Source: Holothuria scabra (Eukaryota > Echinodermata > Holothuroidea > Aspidochirotida > Holothuriidae). Taken from it: a stretch of 64,000 nucleotides of DNA. Positions 11,123 to 22,583 of the stretch are shown in pieces. How positions within the stretch are numbered: position 1 is the stretch's first letter; the number at the start of each line of letters is the position of its first letter. The stretch lies in NCBI GenBank assembly GCA_037179385.1, contig CM074187.1, forward strand, positions 42,566,879-42,630,878, read 5' to 3'. Below the pieces are notes generated by a model that saw only the letters and a program-made list of their open reading frames with translations, had not been told where the DNA came from and searched no databases. The position numbers were made by a program, and so were the translations under genes.

Positions 11123-13020
11123 CCCGTCGTGAACCCAAATGACATTTGACCTCCACCAAAAACTTCTGGGACCATGTATTCTCTATGTGCCATCTATATG
11201 ACAAGTTACAGGACCCTACAAGTGACCTTTCTTGAAAGACTGTGAAGGAAAGCTTGTCAGGCTTTGAACATGCTGACTCCAAATGAACTTTGACCTTTGG
11301 GAAAATCAATAGGGATCATCTACTAAATATGACCAATCCACACACTAAATGTGAGCACAGTCACATGTGCCGTTCTTGAGATACCGTGTTTACGAAGTTT
11401 TGACCTTTTGACCTCTCATGACCCTAAATGACCTTTGACCTCCACGAAAAACAATAGGGAACATCTACTCAATATGGTTAACACACTCGCCAAATATGAG
11501 CACAGTCACATGTACCATTCTTGAGATATTGTGTTTGTTAAGTTTTGACCTTTTGACCTCTCGTGACAGCAAATGACCTTTGATCTCAACGAAAATCAAT
11601 AGGGATCATCTACTCAATATGGCCAATGCACACACCAAATATGAGATTAGTCACAATTACCCTCCTTGAGATACTGTGTTTACAAGCAATTTCTAAGGAA
11701 TTTACCTATGGACCTCTCGTGACCCCAAATGACCTTTGACCTCCACGAAAATCGAGAGGGATCATCTACTCAATATGACCAACCCACACACCAAATATGA
11801 GCATAGTCACATGTACCATTCTCGAGTTATCGTGTTTACAAAGTTTTCACCTTTTGACCTCTCATGACCCCAAATGACCTTTGATCTCCACCAAAAACAA
11901 TAGGGATCATTTACTCAATATGACAAACCCACACACCAAATATGAGCATAGTCACATGTACCGTTCTCGAGTTATCATGTTTACGAAGTTTTCACCTTTT
12001 GACCTCTGGTGACCCCAAATGACCTTTGATATCCACCAAAAACAATAGAGATCATCTACTCAATATGGCCAATGCACACACCAAATATGAGATTAGTCAC
12101 ACTTACCCTTCTTGAGATACCGTGTTTACAAGCAATTTCTAAGGAATTTACCTATTGACCTCTCGTGACCCCAAATGACCTTTGACCTTTGGGAAAATCA
12201 ATACGGATCATCTCCTTAATATGACCAATGCACACACCAAATATGAGCATAGTCACATGTACCGCTCTTGAGATATCGTGTTTACAAAGTTTTGACCTTT
12301 TGACCTCTGGTGACCCCAAATGACTTTTGATCTCCACCAAAAACAATAGGGATCATTTACTCAATATGACCAACCTACACACCAAATATGAGCATAGTCA
12401 CACGTACCATTCTCGCGTTATCGTGTTTACAAAGTTTCACCTTTTGACCTCTCATGACCCCAAATGACCTTTGATCTCCACCAAAAACAATAGGGATCAT
12501 TTACTCAATATGACAAACCCACACACCAAATATGAGCATAGTCACATGTACCGTTCTCGAGTTATCATGTTTACGAAGTTTTCACCTTTTGACCTCTGGT
12601 GACCCCAAATGACCTTTGATATCCACCAAAAACAATAGAGATCATCTACTCAATATGGCCAATGCACACACCAAATATGAGATTAGTCACACTTACCCTT
12701 CTTGAGATACCGTGTTTACAAGCAATTTCTAAGGAATTTACCTATTGACCTCTCGTGACCCCAAATGACCTTTGACCTTTGGGAAAATCAATACGGATCA
12801 TCTCCTTAATATGACCAATGCACACACCAAATATGAGCATAGTCACATGTACCGCTCTTGAGATATCGTGTTTACAAAGTTTTGACCTTTTGACCTCTGG
12901 TGACCCCAAATGACTTTTGATCTCCACCAAAAACAATAGGGATCATTTACTCAATATGACCAACCTACACACCAAATACGAGGTTAGTCACACTTACTCT
13001 TCTTGAGATATCGTGTTTAC
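11123..13020 (+). repeat. Satellite of ~144/158-bp monomers with 590-bp higher-order unit
   Basis: Thirteen monomers are marked by tgacctttga-like words near 11150, 11290, 11430, 11573, 11731, 11875, 12019, 12177, 12322, 12465, 12609, 12767 and 12912. Spacing is about 144 bp, with longer 158-bp monomers that contain an extra aaggaatttacctat-like insert. The last two groups of four monomers are nearly identical at an offset of exactly 590 bp (about 11835-12425 against 12425-13015), differing mainly near their edges. The two identical open frames inside the copies are by-products of this duplication. Confidence 0.85.
11401..11441. promoter_or_regulatory. Representative DR2 plus DR1 nuclear-receptor-type half-site pair in the satellite
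   Basis: 11401-11414 is the reverse complement of AGGTCA-aa-AGGTCA (DR2). 11429-11441 is the reverse complement of AGGTCA-a-AGGTCA (DR1). Other perfect DR1 copies lie at 11730-11742, 12176-12188 and 12766-12778. Other DR2 copies lie at 11546-11559, 12293-12306 and 12883-12896. DR1 is the known preferred site of HNF4, RXR and COUP-TF type receptors. Binding here is inference. Confidence 0.45.
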
Positions 13021-13032
13021 ATTCCAAAGCGT

Positions 13033-13078
13033 CACATACACACACATACATACATACACACACACACACATACACACG
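13033..13078. repeat. CA/CATA microsatellite
   Basis: Alternating cacaca and catacata words at the 3' edge of the satellite. Confidence 0.85.
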
Positions 13079-13094
13079 ACATCACCATCTCATA

Positions 13095-13123
13095 GATTCC
13101 TTGCCTGCCTTCGGCAAGGAATC
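13095..13123. other. Terminal hairpin of the satellite-bearing element
   Basis: gattccttgcc and ggcaaggaatc are perfect 11-bp arms around a 7-nt loop. The position just after the array and microsatellite suggests a transposon 3' end. Confidence 0.6.
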
Positions 13124-15869
13124 AAAAATGAGTTTTGACGGTACGCATGCAATTTGTTGATGTGTAGGCATGTTGTGTAAATATTGTTCTAGAAAAAGTG
13201 GCAGTTTTACCAGAAAATTATTCCGTCTGGATCCGAACCTCATGATGACGCATGAATTTATTGAATCAGAAAATAGTAAATTAACATTACGTGAGGAGTA
13301 TCGTTTGCTTCAGGATCAGTACAAAACTCGGGAAAGGAAAAGTCATCTCGTGCACACAACTATGTAGTTGCATTAAATGTTTACTCCTGTACATTAATAT
13401 TTGTAATGTGCAGGGTAGTAGAGTTTGAGAAAAATATTCTTTAATCGGTTAATTGTCCCCTCCCAATAAATTATCTCCCTTTATTAGAATTGTTACTGGT
13501 CGAATAATTAATGGTACTTCGCCCATTTTTTGCTGGATGTCAAAAGAACGATGCCCAACAAACTTGAGTACATATCGACCGTTACTAGTATTCGTCTTCA
13601 TGTTCATGTTCATACTCTCTAATTTGTCCAGTGTGGTTCATTTCATAGTTTTTCTACTCAGCTAGGCCTGTTAAGAGTGGGTTAATAACAAAACCCGGAT
13701 CTGCTTCGGTTTGTGGGCTGGACGCAATTAAGTTTATGTGAGTATTAACGGGAAAATTTCTTCCCCACGAAACTCCTAAAAATCGCTCTCATTTGCTTTC
13801 AGGTGTGTACACACCTTTTTATTTTACATTTAACAATTGGTTTAAGTGTAACTGTGTTACACTGTAGTGGGTCTACCCTGGCAAATGACTCGTCTCCTGC
13901 AGTATACTTACTCGAGGTTCGTGCCATAAATATATTCCCTTTTTGTCACGACAAGATTGATTAAGCGGACCAGAACTGCTAGTTACATTTGTCCTACCTA
14001 CCCAAAACCTACCCAAACTATGTCGGTGCATAGTTGACCAAATCTATGGTCAAATTGACCAAAGTTTTGTAGAGTGAGTTTTATTGTCCTAGGATACAAA
14101 ACAATTTTTCTTCCAATGTCGGGCTATTGGGATCAATTTGCCCCTCAGATGAAGGTGACAGAATGGTGTGGATGACCAAGCTCTTTGCCAAGAGTTTTTT
14201 CCTTGGAACAAAATACTATAGTACTCCTTGTAATATTCAATAGGGGACATTGCCTCAAAACAGGCGAAAGATGTAATGATGATGACGAAGCTATTTTCAA
14301 GATAAAAACGTACACCATGGCTCCATGGAGCTCTCAAAAAGGCTTTGCGAATAGCAACAGTTACAGGCTTATACAAGTCTGTATCAGTTATGACCTAACA
14401 AAACCTTTTCAAGGTATTTTTGAATTACATTTGAAAATATTGAAACTGAGAACGACCATCATGACATTCGGACAGAGAGCTTTAACTTGGATAGAGATAC
14501 AACGGAAATGTTATTTTATGGAAATACTTCAAGACCCACTAAAAGGAATAAAGATAATCTGTATCATTGCCCCAAATGTTTGTCCTTCCAAATACCCCCA
14601 CCCCCGCTCTATAGACATGCGATACGTAACTTCATTTCGGAAACAGACAATGAAGCACGTGCGAAATACATTTTGCACGTATCCCTTGGTACACAATGCA
14701 GCTGCCCGCATTTTTGATGAAAATGGACGCACATGATGTCACCATGCAAAAAGTACTCCTCCTACTTTGGAGGAAAAACGGTCCAACAGCAACAAACGCA
14801 AACAGCTGATTGGTCGGATAGAAGAGCAAGTTCATATACACGTAAGGCGAATTGTACTGTATCCTGTGTCCACCGATCTAAATATGCCCGACAAAAAGAA
14901 CAGTGGTGGAGCCAAATGCACATTATTACCTCTCCCAAAATGAAGTCAGTGCATGGGGTCTATTGGAAGAATATGCCTAAACCTTTCGGAGGGCGCACTT
15001 TATGTCTTGTGACGCATAAGTGTCCGGTCTGGTACAATTGTAAATAAAAAGGAACGGGTTGATATATGATTTTATTCTCTCAGAAAGAAATATTTAGATC
15101 TATTTTCGTTTTGTACAAAAGATACCGATTTGCTTAAATAATATTTAAACATATTTAGATATTCACAAATATAACCTCTTCATCGAAACCAAGTTTTTTC
15201 ACTTTACAACTCACTTTTACAAAATATGTCAGCTTTCTATACGCGACAAAATTTCACAAAACATTGGAAAAGAGCAAAAGAATTACACACAAACTAAATT
15301 TAATTTGACAGTGATTAAAAAAGACCCACCCTATACCACTCACTCACCGTGCACAGTGTAAATACCATTTAGACAATTGTTACTCGGTTTTATATATCCG
15401 ACACAACTATACTGCTACAGCTGACATTTCAATTTGACAGTGCAGTACGCCAAGGAGTGGGTGGGTTGTTGTTGTTTTCTTACAAACTTTATGCAATTAT
15501 AAAGTATGAAGAATCCTCCTTTAAAAAGACAGTATTTCAACGATTATCATTCAGTTTGATGACTGGAATATGACATGTGAGAGTCATTGAACTTTGGATG
15601 TAATAAATTACTAACAAACCATTAAAAGATACAATTCTTAACTGCGGGCCGACTACTGAATAGGCGGAAACTTGTCAGGTACACCCGAGGTGTACTGGTG
15701 TAGTGCTTCTTAACTAGACTACCAAACCAAGTCACGGGTTGTGTTTAGCCCGAGGGGAGGGGGGGATTTTACTTGCCCAGTGAACGCGCACTTTCCATAA
15801 CTCGTATTATATAAGACAGAGAGATACACAAACGAAACCTTATGAGAAGGTAAGACAGTTAGGCCCAGT
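13124..15869. other. Unassigned stretch with an interrupted reading frame
   Basis: No known gene recognised. One plus-strand frame is open from 14487 to 15047 except for two adjacent TGA codons at 14715-14720. The first part contains a CPKC motif. A second frame (14185-14736) overlaps it, so neither is supported as coding. Confidence 0.35.
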
Positions 15870-16060
15870 GTCTAATCAATTGGTTTATGTCAAGCCGACA
15901 ACGGCCTCCTTCCAATTGTGGCTCACTGACTCATTTTCCCTGCTCCATTGTTTATGCTGAGCACCAAACACAATGACCGCAGGTTCCAGTTTTAAGGCGT
16001 TCCTTATAACCCGGTCAGGACTCGAACTCCCGACCTCCCGGCTGCGATTCGGGTGCTCTA
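15870..16060 (-). mobile_element. tRNA-derived SINE, 5'-truncated
   Basis: Read on the minus strand, the 5' part has TAGAGCACCCGAATCGCAGC, then a B-box-like GAGTTCGAGTCC, followed by a non-tRNA body (ttggtgctcagcataaacaatgg) and a tail near cggcttgacataaacc. The A-box side is incomplete and there is no acceptor stem, so it is a SINE and not a tRNA gene. The body and tail recur at 30329-30450, 27081-27207 and, tail only, 19001-19050. Confidence 0.75.
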
Positions 16061-16968
16061 AAAACTTGAGCATGCAGTCTGTCGGAGATAAAGAAAAGGA
16101 TTGGAAAAATTTTAAATTATTTAACTTTACAAAATCCCAAGGTGGCCGCAAACGGCACTTCCCGAGTGTTCTGCATGTAACAACTTCTTGGAGCAACATT
16201 TCGTAAACATTGGGGGAAACTAAACGTACCGTTAGCCCCCATTTTTTAAATATTGAACAAACATCTGCGTCATCGATCGTCGATCCTCTCAAGACCCCCC
16301 CCCCCCGGTTACACTGTTTCTAGCTCTACTGTTGAACCTTTCGGTGAGTAGTGTGTTCAGCTCTTAAAGATATGCCAGAAGGAAAAAAATCTGCCGGACA
16401 TCCTGCTTTGGCATTTCCACACTTTCTGGGAAGTATAAGTTCGCCTGGTATCCTCTGATATTATCAGTTGAAATGACTGCAAGGCTACGCACTCTGTCAC
16501 GCGGAGAGGGCACACTACTGTGTATTAAAATAAGCTCAGATATAAAGAATAATATGTTCAAAAAATGACATGGTTCAACTTCCCAACGTTCAGAGTGTAC
16601 TAGGTTTGAGACTTCCCTTGGCTTGAAATTCAGTTCCTTAACTTCCACCTATTCCATTTTATATTTTGTTTGGTGGGAAACATTTCCATGTGTTGGGAAT
16701 GAGAATTCTGAAAGACTCATTTGAAAAATTGTACTTTTGTGGAGAGGTGGTGAATTGAGTGGGTAGGTGGGGGGGGGGGGAAATGATTGGCAACTGTCGT
16801 CTTGAATAGAAGTGGTTCGGATAACAATTATTCCAGGTGTGAGCTTTTAGGCGCTAATACGTGGCAGACTGTGCTGGGTATTCCGGAGGATGGAAATGAG
16901 TTTGCGCAGGCGGAAACTGTCGGGAGGGAATTACCCGCATCTTCATGCGCTATATGCTAACATTTGTA
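16061..16968. other. Unassigned non-coding stretch
   Basis: Contains homopolymer C near 16296-16307 and G near 16769-16780. No gene recognised. Confidence 0.4.
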
Positions 16969-17757
16969 CACTCTATAACAGTTGGGGAAAAAGCGTTGGG
17001 CAAAATACAAAATGCCCAACATGGGCAAATTGTTACCCAACAAATGGATAAACAACTGTACCCATATTGTTGGGCAAATTAAGGTTGGGTAAAATCCAGG
17101 TGCTGGCAAAAGGTGTTGGACAAGTTTTAAAGTACCCAGCAGTTGGGTAAAATCTAATTGACCAATAGTGAAAGATCAGTTAAGTTTTACAGATAATTAC
17201 TGTAATGAAAGTGGTTAATTATAAGATCTTATGGTTGAATAAGGTTGGATTTGGTAAATAAAAAGCTAGCGGTAGAGTAGCAGTAAAAATCTGGACGAAA
17301 TTACCTAAAGAGCAATGGTCGTATTACTACGTAATCAATGGGAGAGAAAATGCAAAGTTCAAATTGAGTTTGTTATATCAAACTACACATTTCACTGTCT
17401 ATTAGTGCATCGTCGCTGGTGCCCCCAACCACTCTTGGAGGGCAAACGGTGTAAGTGTTAGGGTACTTTTTTAAATCTCCTTCTTGCCCAAATCATATAA
17501 TTATATATCAGGTTATACTGAAATCCAAACAAGCACCCAACAGTACAGCTGTTGGGCAAACGTGTTGGTACAAATTTTAACCATTTGTTGGACAAAATTA
17601 GTTGGGTGAAATGGTTGGGCAATATCTTTTGCCCAACTAATGAGTAAAACACTTAACCAACCGAGTTAGGCAGTTTTTACCCAATTCCGGTCAGGAGGCA
17701 TACGGAACCAACGGTTGGGTAATTTTTTGCCCAGGTTGGGTAATCATTTTTAGAGTG
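16969..17757. mobile_element. MITE with CACTCTA termini and inverted TTGGGYAA motifs
   Basis: Starts CACTCTATAACAGTTGGG and ends TTTTTAGAGTG, so the terminal inverted repeat CACTCTA is shared with the palindromic MITE at 23125-23363. The interior contains many ttgggcaaa and ttgggtaaa words and their complements (gcccaac, acccaac) facing each other near both ends. It is 789 bp with no ORF. Flanks (gta and cat) give no clear target duplication. Confidence 0.6.
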
Positions 17758-18316
17758 CATACATTGACTCCCCATATTGGTCCCTGTGTGCCTCAAAGAT
17801 CCGTACCATACTGCACATTTGCACATGTAAAATTCCTTCCAGTTTTCCAACAGTTATTCACACTTTTCCTGAAAACATTCGACAAAAATGAACGTGATTT
17901 TGATCATGTTGATGTGGTAAGGGATTTCCCCACCAGTTTTGGTTTAAGCATCAGTTCTCTTACCGACAATGCGACAAAGCAAATATACCAATACCCAGTT
18001 TAAAAGTGGACCTACGCACAGCCTACATAGTTTCGAGAGTATATTGATACAACCGACCAAACTAAGACCGACCACGATGTAAAACTTAGACATTTAATTT
18101 GACAGATCAACCTTCTCAAATAACGAAATACACGTAACCTACCCACAATTTAATATTAGGTTACAATCATACCTTGAAGACTTAAGGCGACAAATAAGAC
18201 TCACGAATAACGTATAGCGTACATAGACCTTTAGGTCACGACAAAGTACGTCAATGAAATCAAGAAGATATTTTGTTGAAACAAATTTTGAAACGCCCTC
18301 AAAGGTGCGTCTCATG
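17758..18316. other. Unassigned non-coding stretch
   Basis: No gene or repeat recognised. Confidence 0.4.
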
Positions 18317-18601
18317 CAGTGGTGGCTCCAGGATGTCATTTTTAGTGGGGGTGGGGGCTAAGTACAAAGGATAATGTTGTAGCTAAAAAAATTTCAGGCC
18401 AAGCGCAAAATCGAGCCCAAAGCGTCTGTTTCTGGGGTTCATCCCCTGGAAGCTATAAGGTTTTAGCATAATCTCTGGATGAAAAATTAAGTCTATGGAG
18501 AGGTACGGTATATTATTTATTTTCTTCCAGATAACCCAACTCCTAAGGCTAAAATGTGGAGGGGAAATGCTCCCCCCCCCCCTTGCCCTACGCTGCCACT
18601 G
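18317..18601. mobile_element. Short hAT-like element, family D
   Basis: Begins CAGTGGTGGCTCC and ends CGCTGCCACTG, an imperfect terminal inverted repeat. The internal ggttttagcataatctctgg and following gaaaaattaagtct match a second copy at about 22848-23117. G-rich and C-rich borders lie just inside the ends. No 8-bp duplication is visible. Confidence 0.6.
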
Positions 18602-19553
18602 GCCAAGTCATGGTACAAGAAGCGATAAATGCAGGTTCTTTAACGGTCAGAGAGCCGTTGAGTATGCATGAACCACAAATCAGTAGCTCACTGTACATGT
18701 CTGTGTGTATGTGTGCGTGTTTGAGTGCGCGTTTTTTGACTAGGAATCATCAACAATTAACAGGTGAACGGTTAAGTAAAATTTGCACAATGAAATCCAT
18801 GTGTCAATTTGCGTTATAGGCTAAGTTGGGGTTCCCGGCCACCCCTTACCCACGGTTCCTATACGTTCATTCTGTAGTCAAGTGGGTTGTGAACTCAATC
18901 ATATCAACCATCCACCAACTCTACACATAAACGCATTTCCGGCTGTACCGAATCAAACGGTACCCAGACCAGCCTATGTATTTTAGTTAGATGGAGTTTT
19001 ACGGCCCAGTTTCCGACCTACTGGTTCAAGTCGAGCCGGCCACGACTATGTATGAGACCATATATGTATATATTTGTACTTACTGTTTTTGCACAATTGC
19101 TTGTACTCAGACCCCTGAGAATAGGATTGTCCTCTTACTCTCAGGTTTTGAAAATCATTCTTTGTCACTAACGCAATATTTTGTACTCTTCCCTATGGAA
19201 GAGATAAGTGCTCGAGTCACAAATGAGGCAATCAGTTTGTATTCGTGCCCGGTTGTTGATATTCGTGGCTAAAAACATCTTCGGGGTCGCACCCACGTGC
19301 TCACACTGTAAGTCTGATCACCGCCGATAAATAAAACCGACGGAGATGATCACCTTTCGGAAATGCGACTTTTTACACAACATTGTTCATGTATTGAGGG
19401 ACAGAAGGAGGTTATTCTTAGAACTTTGGGCATTATTTCATGTAAATATGGGAAGACATGGGACAATGTTAAACTTAGTTCACATCATGGCAGTGTCAAT
19501 TGAACAGAATTCCACAGACATTTCAAAGTTCAAATCACTGATCGACTCTTCTG
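18602..19553. other. Unassigned stretch with SINE tail fragment
   Basis: Only a SINE tail at about 19001-19050 (acggcccagtttccgacc, then ggttcaagtcgagccgg) is recognised. Confidence 0.4.
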
Positions 19554-19810
19554 TTAACCCTTTGCCGTTGTTTGGGTCCTTTTGGGTCCATGCGGGGAGC
19601 TCGGCTGTCGCCCGTCTTTACTGTTTCACTCGGAGCTCGAAACTGCGAGTAGCTACCCGAATATTCGGCCACAACAACGAGAGACAATAGTTTAAGGTCA
19701 CGGGGTCAATGGCCTACGGAAGCCGATGCGGGGCGGGCTACGTCCGCTTTTCCGCCGACTTCCGAGGCGCGCAAATATGCCCCGATTGGAGCACAACGGT
19801 AAAGGGTTTA
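19554..19810 (+). mobile_element. piggyBac-like MITE, solo copy
   Basis: TTAA (19554-19557) is followed by CCCTTTGCCGTTGT. The right end ACAACGGTAAAGGG is followed by TTTA, a one-base variant of TTAA. TTAA targets with CCC-starting inverted repeats fit piggyBac. The internal sequence closely matches the units of the tandem array at 54402-56051, making this the solo counterpart. Confidence 0.75.
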
Positions 19811-19895
19811 GGGGCGAATATAATTTCCGTGTAACCATGGATAGATAAAATGGTTATGCATGATGATACGTTATTTTGCATTAGTAACCAACCAA

Positions 19896-20660
19896 AGACG
19901 CAGCTACACTTTTTCTTAGGGGAAGGCAAGCACCCAAATATTCCGATTTTTTTTCAAAGCGTGAACACCATTGTATCATTGGCGTGATTTTCCGAGCCCT
20001 TTCAGCACCGAAAGCTTTGCCTTTTTAAACAAACATTCGAAAATATATGGCTGTATTGCAGAAAATTCTGCATTCTAGGCTTCCTGTAAGGATATTTGAA
20101 AAGTTGGGGGATTAATGAAGAATCTGTACTTCTGTTGGTAAATCTGATATTGCACGGCGACTGAAGATCGTTGACGCAACACGTTGTTACTTATCTGCCT
20201 ATAAGACTTACGAATTAAGGCTCTTGACGATATATTAAAAGTTTCCGAAACTTTGTTGTTCTATTGGGCAAGATATTCAAAATCATGGACTTTTATCGGA
20301 GAAAATTTTTGAAAAAATTTAAGAATATAGCTCTTTAGTTGCCGATGTCACTTGCTGATTTGGTGTCATATAGCGAATTCCGCGGTTTGTCATTTCAAGA
20401 TCTCGGAAAAGTTTTGCCAAAACTGATTTATGAGCGAGCACCACTGTACAGTGCGGCATGCGAAGCCTTTGCTTCTTTTGATAAAAATACTTTTAAATAT
20501 TACGACTGCATGTATTGGAGAGAATTCTTAATTTTATGAAAGGAAAATTGAAAAAAAAAACCGTATTGTGGTAAACTAGTGTCTCAAATATTTTTTTTTT
20601 TCATTTTTCAGAGCGAGTGGGCGATCGCCCCCTTTGCCCCATGTAGCTACGCAACTGTTA
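19896..20660. mobile_element. Dispersed nonautonomous element, family B
   Basis: The left end gacgcagctacac and the reverse complement of the right end, gttgcgtagctacatgggg, form an inverted repeat. Internal gaagaatctgtacttctg near 20116 and the clause ending with an acgagcgagcacca-like segment near 20430 recur near 2297, 45355, 46145 and 46470. The 66-codon frame at 20339-20539 lies in this repeat and is not a gene. Confidence 0.6.
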
Positions 20661-21302
20661 TCAACATATTTCACCATGTTCTTATTAACTGCTACAATTA
20701 TTGCACTGCACTGTCACGTAATCATCGTTGCAATGAGTAGATTTTTATTGACGATATTCCCAGGTTAAAAGAAAATTTTTGTTATGTTTAGAGGTTGCTT
20801 CACTTGCAAGCAAGCAAATCATGGCAGGTCAAATAAGAACTGTCGGGTATGACCTGCAAATTTGACTCCCGGCGAGAGTCCCGAGGGTGGTACCATGATA
20901 AGAATAACAACAGTTGTTCAAAAATAATACTCATATCACACCTGTAAAAATTTCTACATTATTAAGATGTAACATAATTACATAGATTGTCCCTAATTTC
21001 ATGCAACGATCCGACGACTGCGATCACGATTTTGGAAATAACTTCTTAAGGTTTGTTATCTAAGAATAATATGACCTGAGAGCTATCACCTCGGCAGTTG
21101 CTATTTTCAGGAATCGTTTCTGGAGTGTCTTTAAAATGGAGTGAACGGACTGCCTTACTGTGCTTTAGGGAAAACTGACTTGTGATTTCTGTCAGAAGGC
21201 ACTAGACGGACATTTTGAACGGCGTGTTATTATCAGTTTGAAAGATTGCGTTGCATATTAATGATCTGTCTATTTCAAATTCTCTCTAGTGAGAAGTTTC
21301 AT
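20661..21302 (-). other. 3' flank of SLC5 gene 1
   Basis: Sequence downstream of the gene 1 stop codon. The first canonical AATAAA on the minus strand is at 20744-20749, about 550 bp past the stop, just outside the family B element. The use of this site is inferred. Confidence 0.35.
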
Positions 21303-22583
21303 CTAGAAACGTGTTGTGTCCGTCGTCTCGTTGAGGTATAGTTCTCTTGGGATTGGGGTTTCTACTTGACCATTGACCTCTACTTCATACGCATCATTTA
21401 CATATCCAGACTTGGGATTAAAATTGCGACCGACTGACGAACAACACCAAGAGGTACAACGGTATGGCAGGCAACAGCAGAAAGACTTCACTAACGGACA
21501 AAAGAGATCAGGGTCTAGAGAGGCAGGGTCCATCGGACCTGTCAAAAAACTGGCAATGACTCCCACCAACACTGTTAAAAGACAAGTGAAACATCCAAAG
21601 TACATGTACGATATACTGGCCAAGTAGGTTAACCAATAAGGCAAACCATCTTCTGCTGCTGGAGATGTCGTAGGGTCAACTGACGTCATATCTATTGTCA
21701 CTAGTTCTTCAGTACAATTTGAGTTAATGTAACCGAGTTGGTCCGTTAAATCGAGACCTATGAAAAATGTGGAGAACAGAAACCAGTATCCAAGTAAAGC
21801 ACCCACAAAGAGACCTATTAACGCCCCTTTAGAATTACTCCAGGGTATGAACATGCCGAGAGAAAAAACCCCGAGTAAAGGACCGCTTAGAATACCTACA
21901 AATGACAGCACCGATTCCAGGAGATCGCTGCTAAGGAGTGGTGCAACATAGGCCAAGCCAATGGTGATGAATCCACAGCATGCCGCGATGGCCTTGGTGG
22001 TCCATGTCAGACAAGTTTCTCTGTACTTAAAATGAGGTTTAATCAAATCCTCAGAGATATTTGCAGCCACTGAATTGACTCCAGATGAAACTGTGCTGAG
22101 TGAAGCACTAAAAACGGATGATAAAATTAGTCCAGATACCCCGTAAGAGTCTGCCCCTACATCTCTAACGAGATCCACAATGAACAAAGCCATAGTTTGG
22201 TCCCGGTCTTCAATTCTACCCGCAGTTTTGGGATCACATCCTGCATAGTAGGCGAACATGACAAGCCCACACGCGCAAGCCAGAAGCCTTGCAAAGCCTA
22301 TACCCACAACACCAATCCAGGCAGAAATGCTGGCCTGACTCTCTGTCTTACAGCTAAGATTTCTCTGAACAACAAGTTGATTTACACCGGAAGTGTACAC
22401 AGCTTGGAACACACCCCCTATCATAATTGCCCAAAAACTGTGTCGTACGGTGAGGTTTCCCGAAAAATCGACGAAGACGTCCCGATTCCCTTCCTGGAGC
22501 CGCAGAAGGACCTCGTCGACTCCCCCTACCTGTACACATCCGAGGATAAGAACAAGAATAAGTCCAATTACCATGATTAAGGC
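21303..22583 (-). CDS. SLC5 gene 1, terminal coding exon
   Basis: Begins after the polypyrimidine-rich acceptor ttttcttttcatcaacag and continues in phase 0 with ALIMVIGLILVLILGC, completing helix 6. It encodes 426 residues to TAG at 21303-21305, all in one exon, whereas vertebrate SLC5A8 splits this region among many exons. RHSFW, GVNQ and VVQRNLSC match conserved SMCT positions. Confidence 0.9.
   Translation of the reverse strand, partial: ALIMVIGLILVLILGCVQVGGVDEVLLRLQEGNRDVFVDFSGNLTVRHSFWAIMIGGVFQAVYTSGVNQLVVQRNLSCKTESQASISAWIGVVGIGFARLLACACGLVMFAYYAGCDPKTAGRIEDRDQTMALFIVDLVRDVGADSYGVSGLILSSVFSASLSTVSSGVNSVAANISEDLIKPHFKYRETCLTWTTKAIAACCGFITIGLAYVAPLLSSDLLESVLSFVGILSGPLLGVFSLGMFIPWSNSKGALIGLFVGALLGYWFLFSTFFIGLDLTDQLGYINSNCTEELVTIDMTSVDPTTSPAAEDGLPYWLTYLASISYMYFGCFTCLLTVLVGVIASFLTGPMDPASLDPDLFCPLVKSFCCCLPYRCTSWCCSSVGRNFNPKSGYVNDAYEVEVNGQVETPIPRELYLNETTDTTRF

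Larger units (their letters stand above)
10983..13123 (+). mobile_element. Tandem-repeat-bearing element, Helentron-like architecture
   Basis: The block is arranged as a unique 5' part with gattccttgc near 10984, a core of about 13 monomers, a CA/CATA microsatellite (13033-13078), and a perfect 11-bp-arm hairpin at 13095-13123 whose left arm repeats gattccttgc. This order (core tandem repeats, microsatellite, 3' hairpin) is known from Helentron-associated nonautonomous elements such as pearl and DINE-1 types. The assignment is inferred from architecture only. The 3' end does not show a clear CTRR after the hairpin, and no Rep/helicase is present. Confidence 0.45.

Noticed and set aside
12152..12936. 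Two identical 64-codon minus-strand frames
   Set aside because: They are the same satellite segment duplicated at 590 bp; the frame is only a by-product of the repeat.
14185..14736. 183-codon plus-strand frame
   Set aside because: Overlaps another frame of equal quality in a different phase; no recognisable domain.
16000..16060. Possible tRNA gene on the minus strand
   Set aside because: B-box and anticodon-side similarity exist, but the D arm is incomplete and there is no acceptor stem; the SINE body follows.
15885..16292. 135-codon minus-strand frame
   Set aside because: It reads through the SINE, including its tRNA-like B box (SREVGSSSPD is a typical translation of that region).
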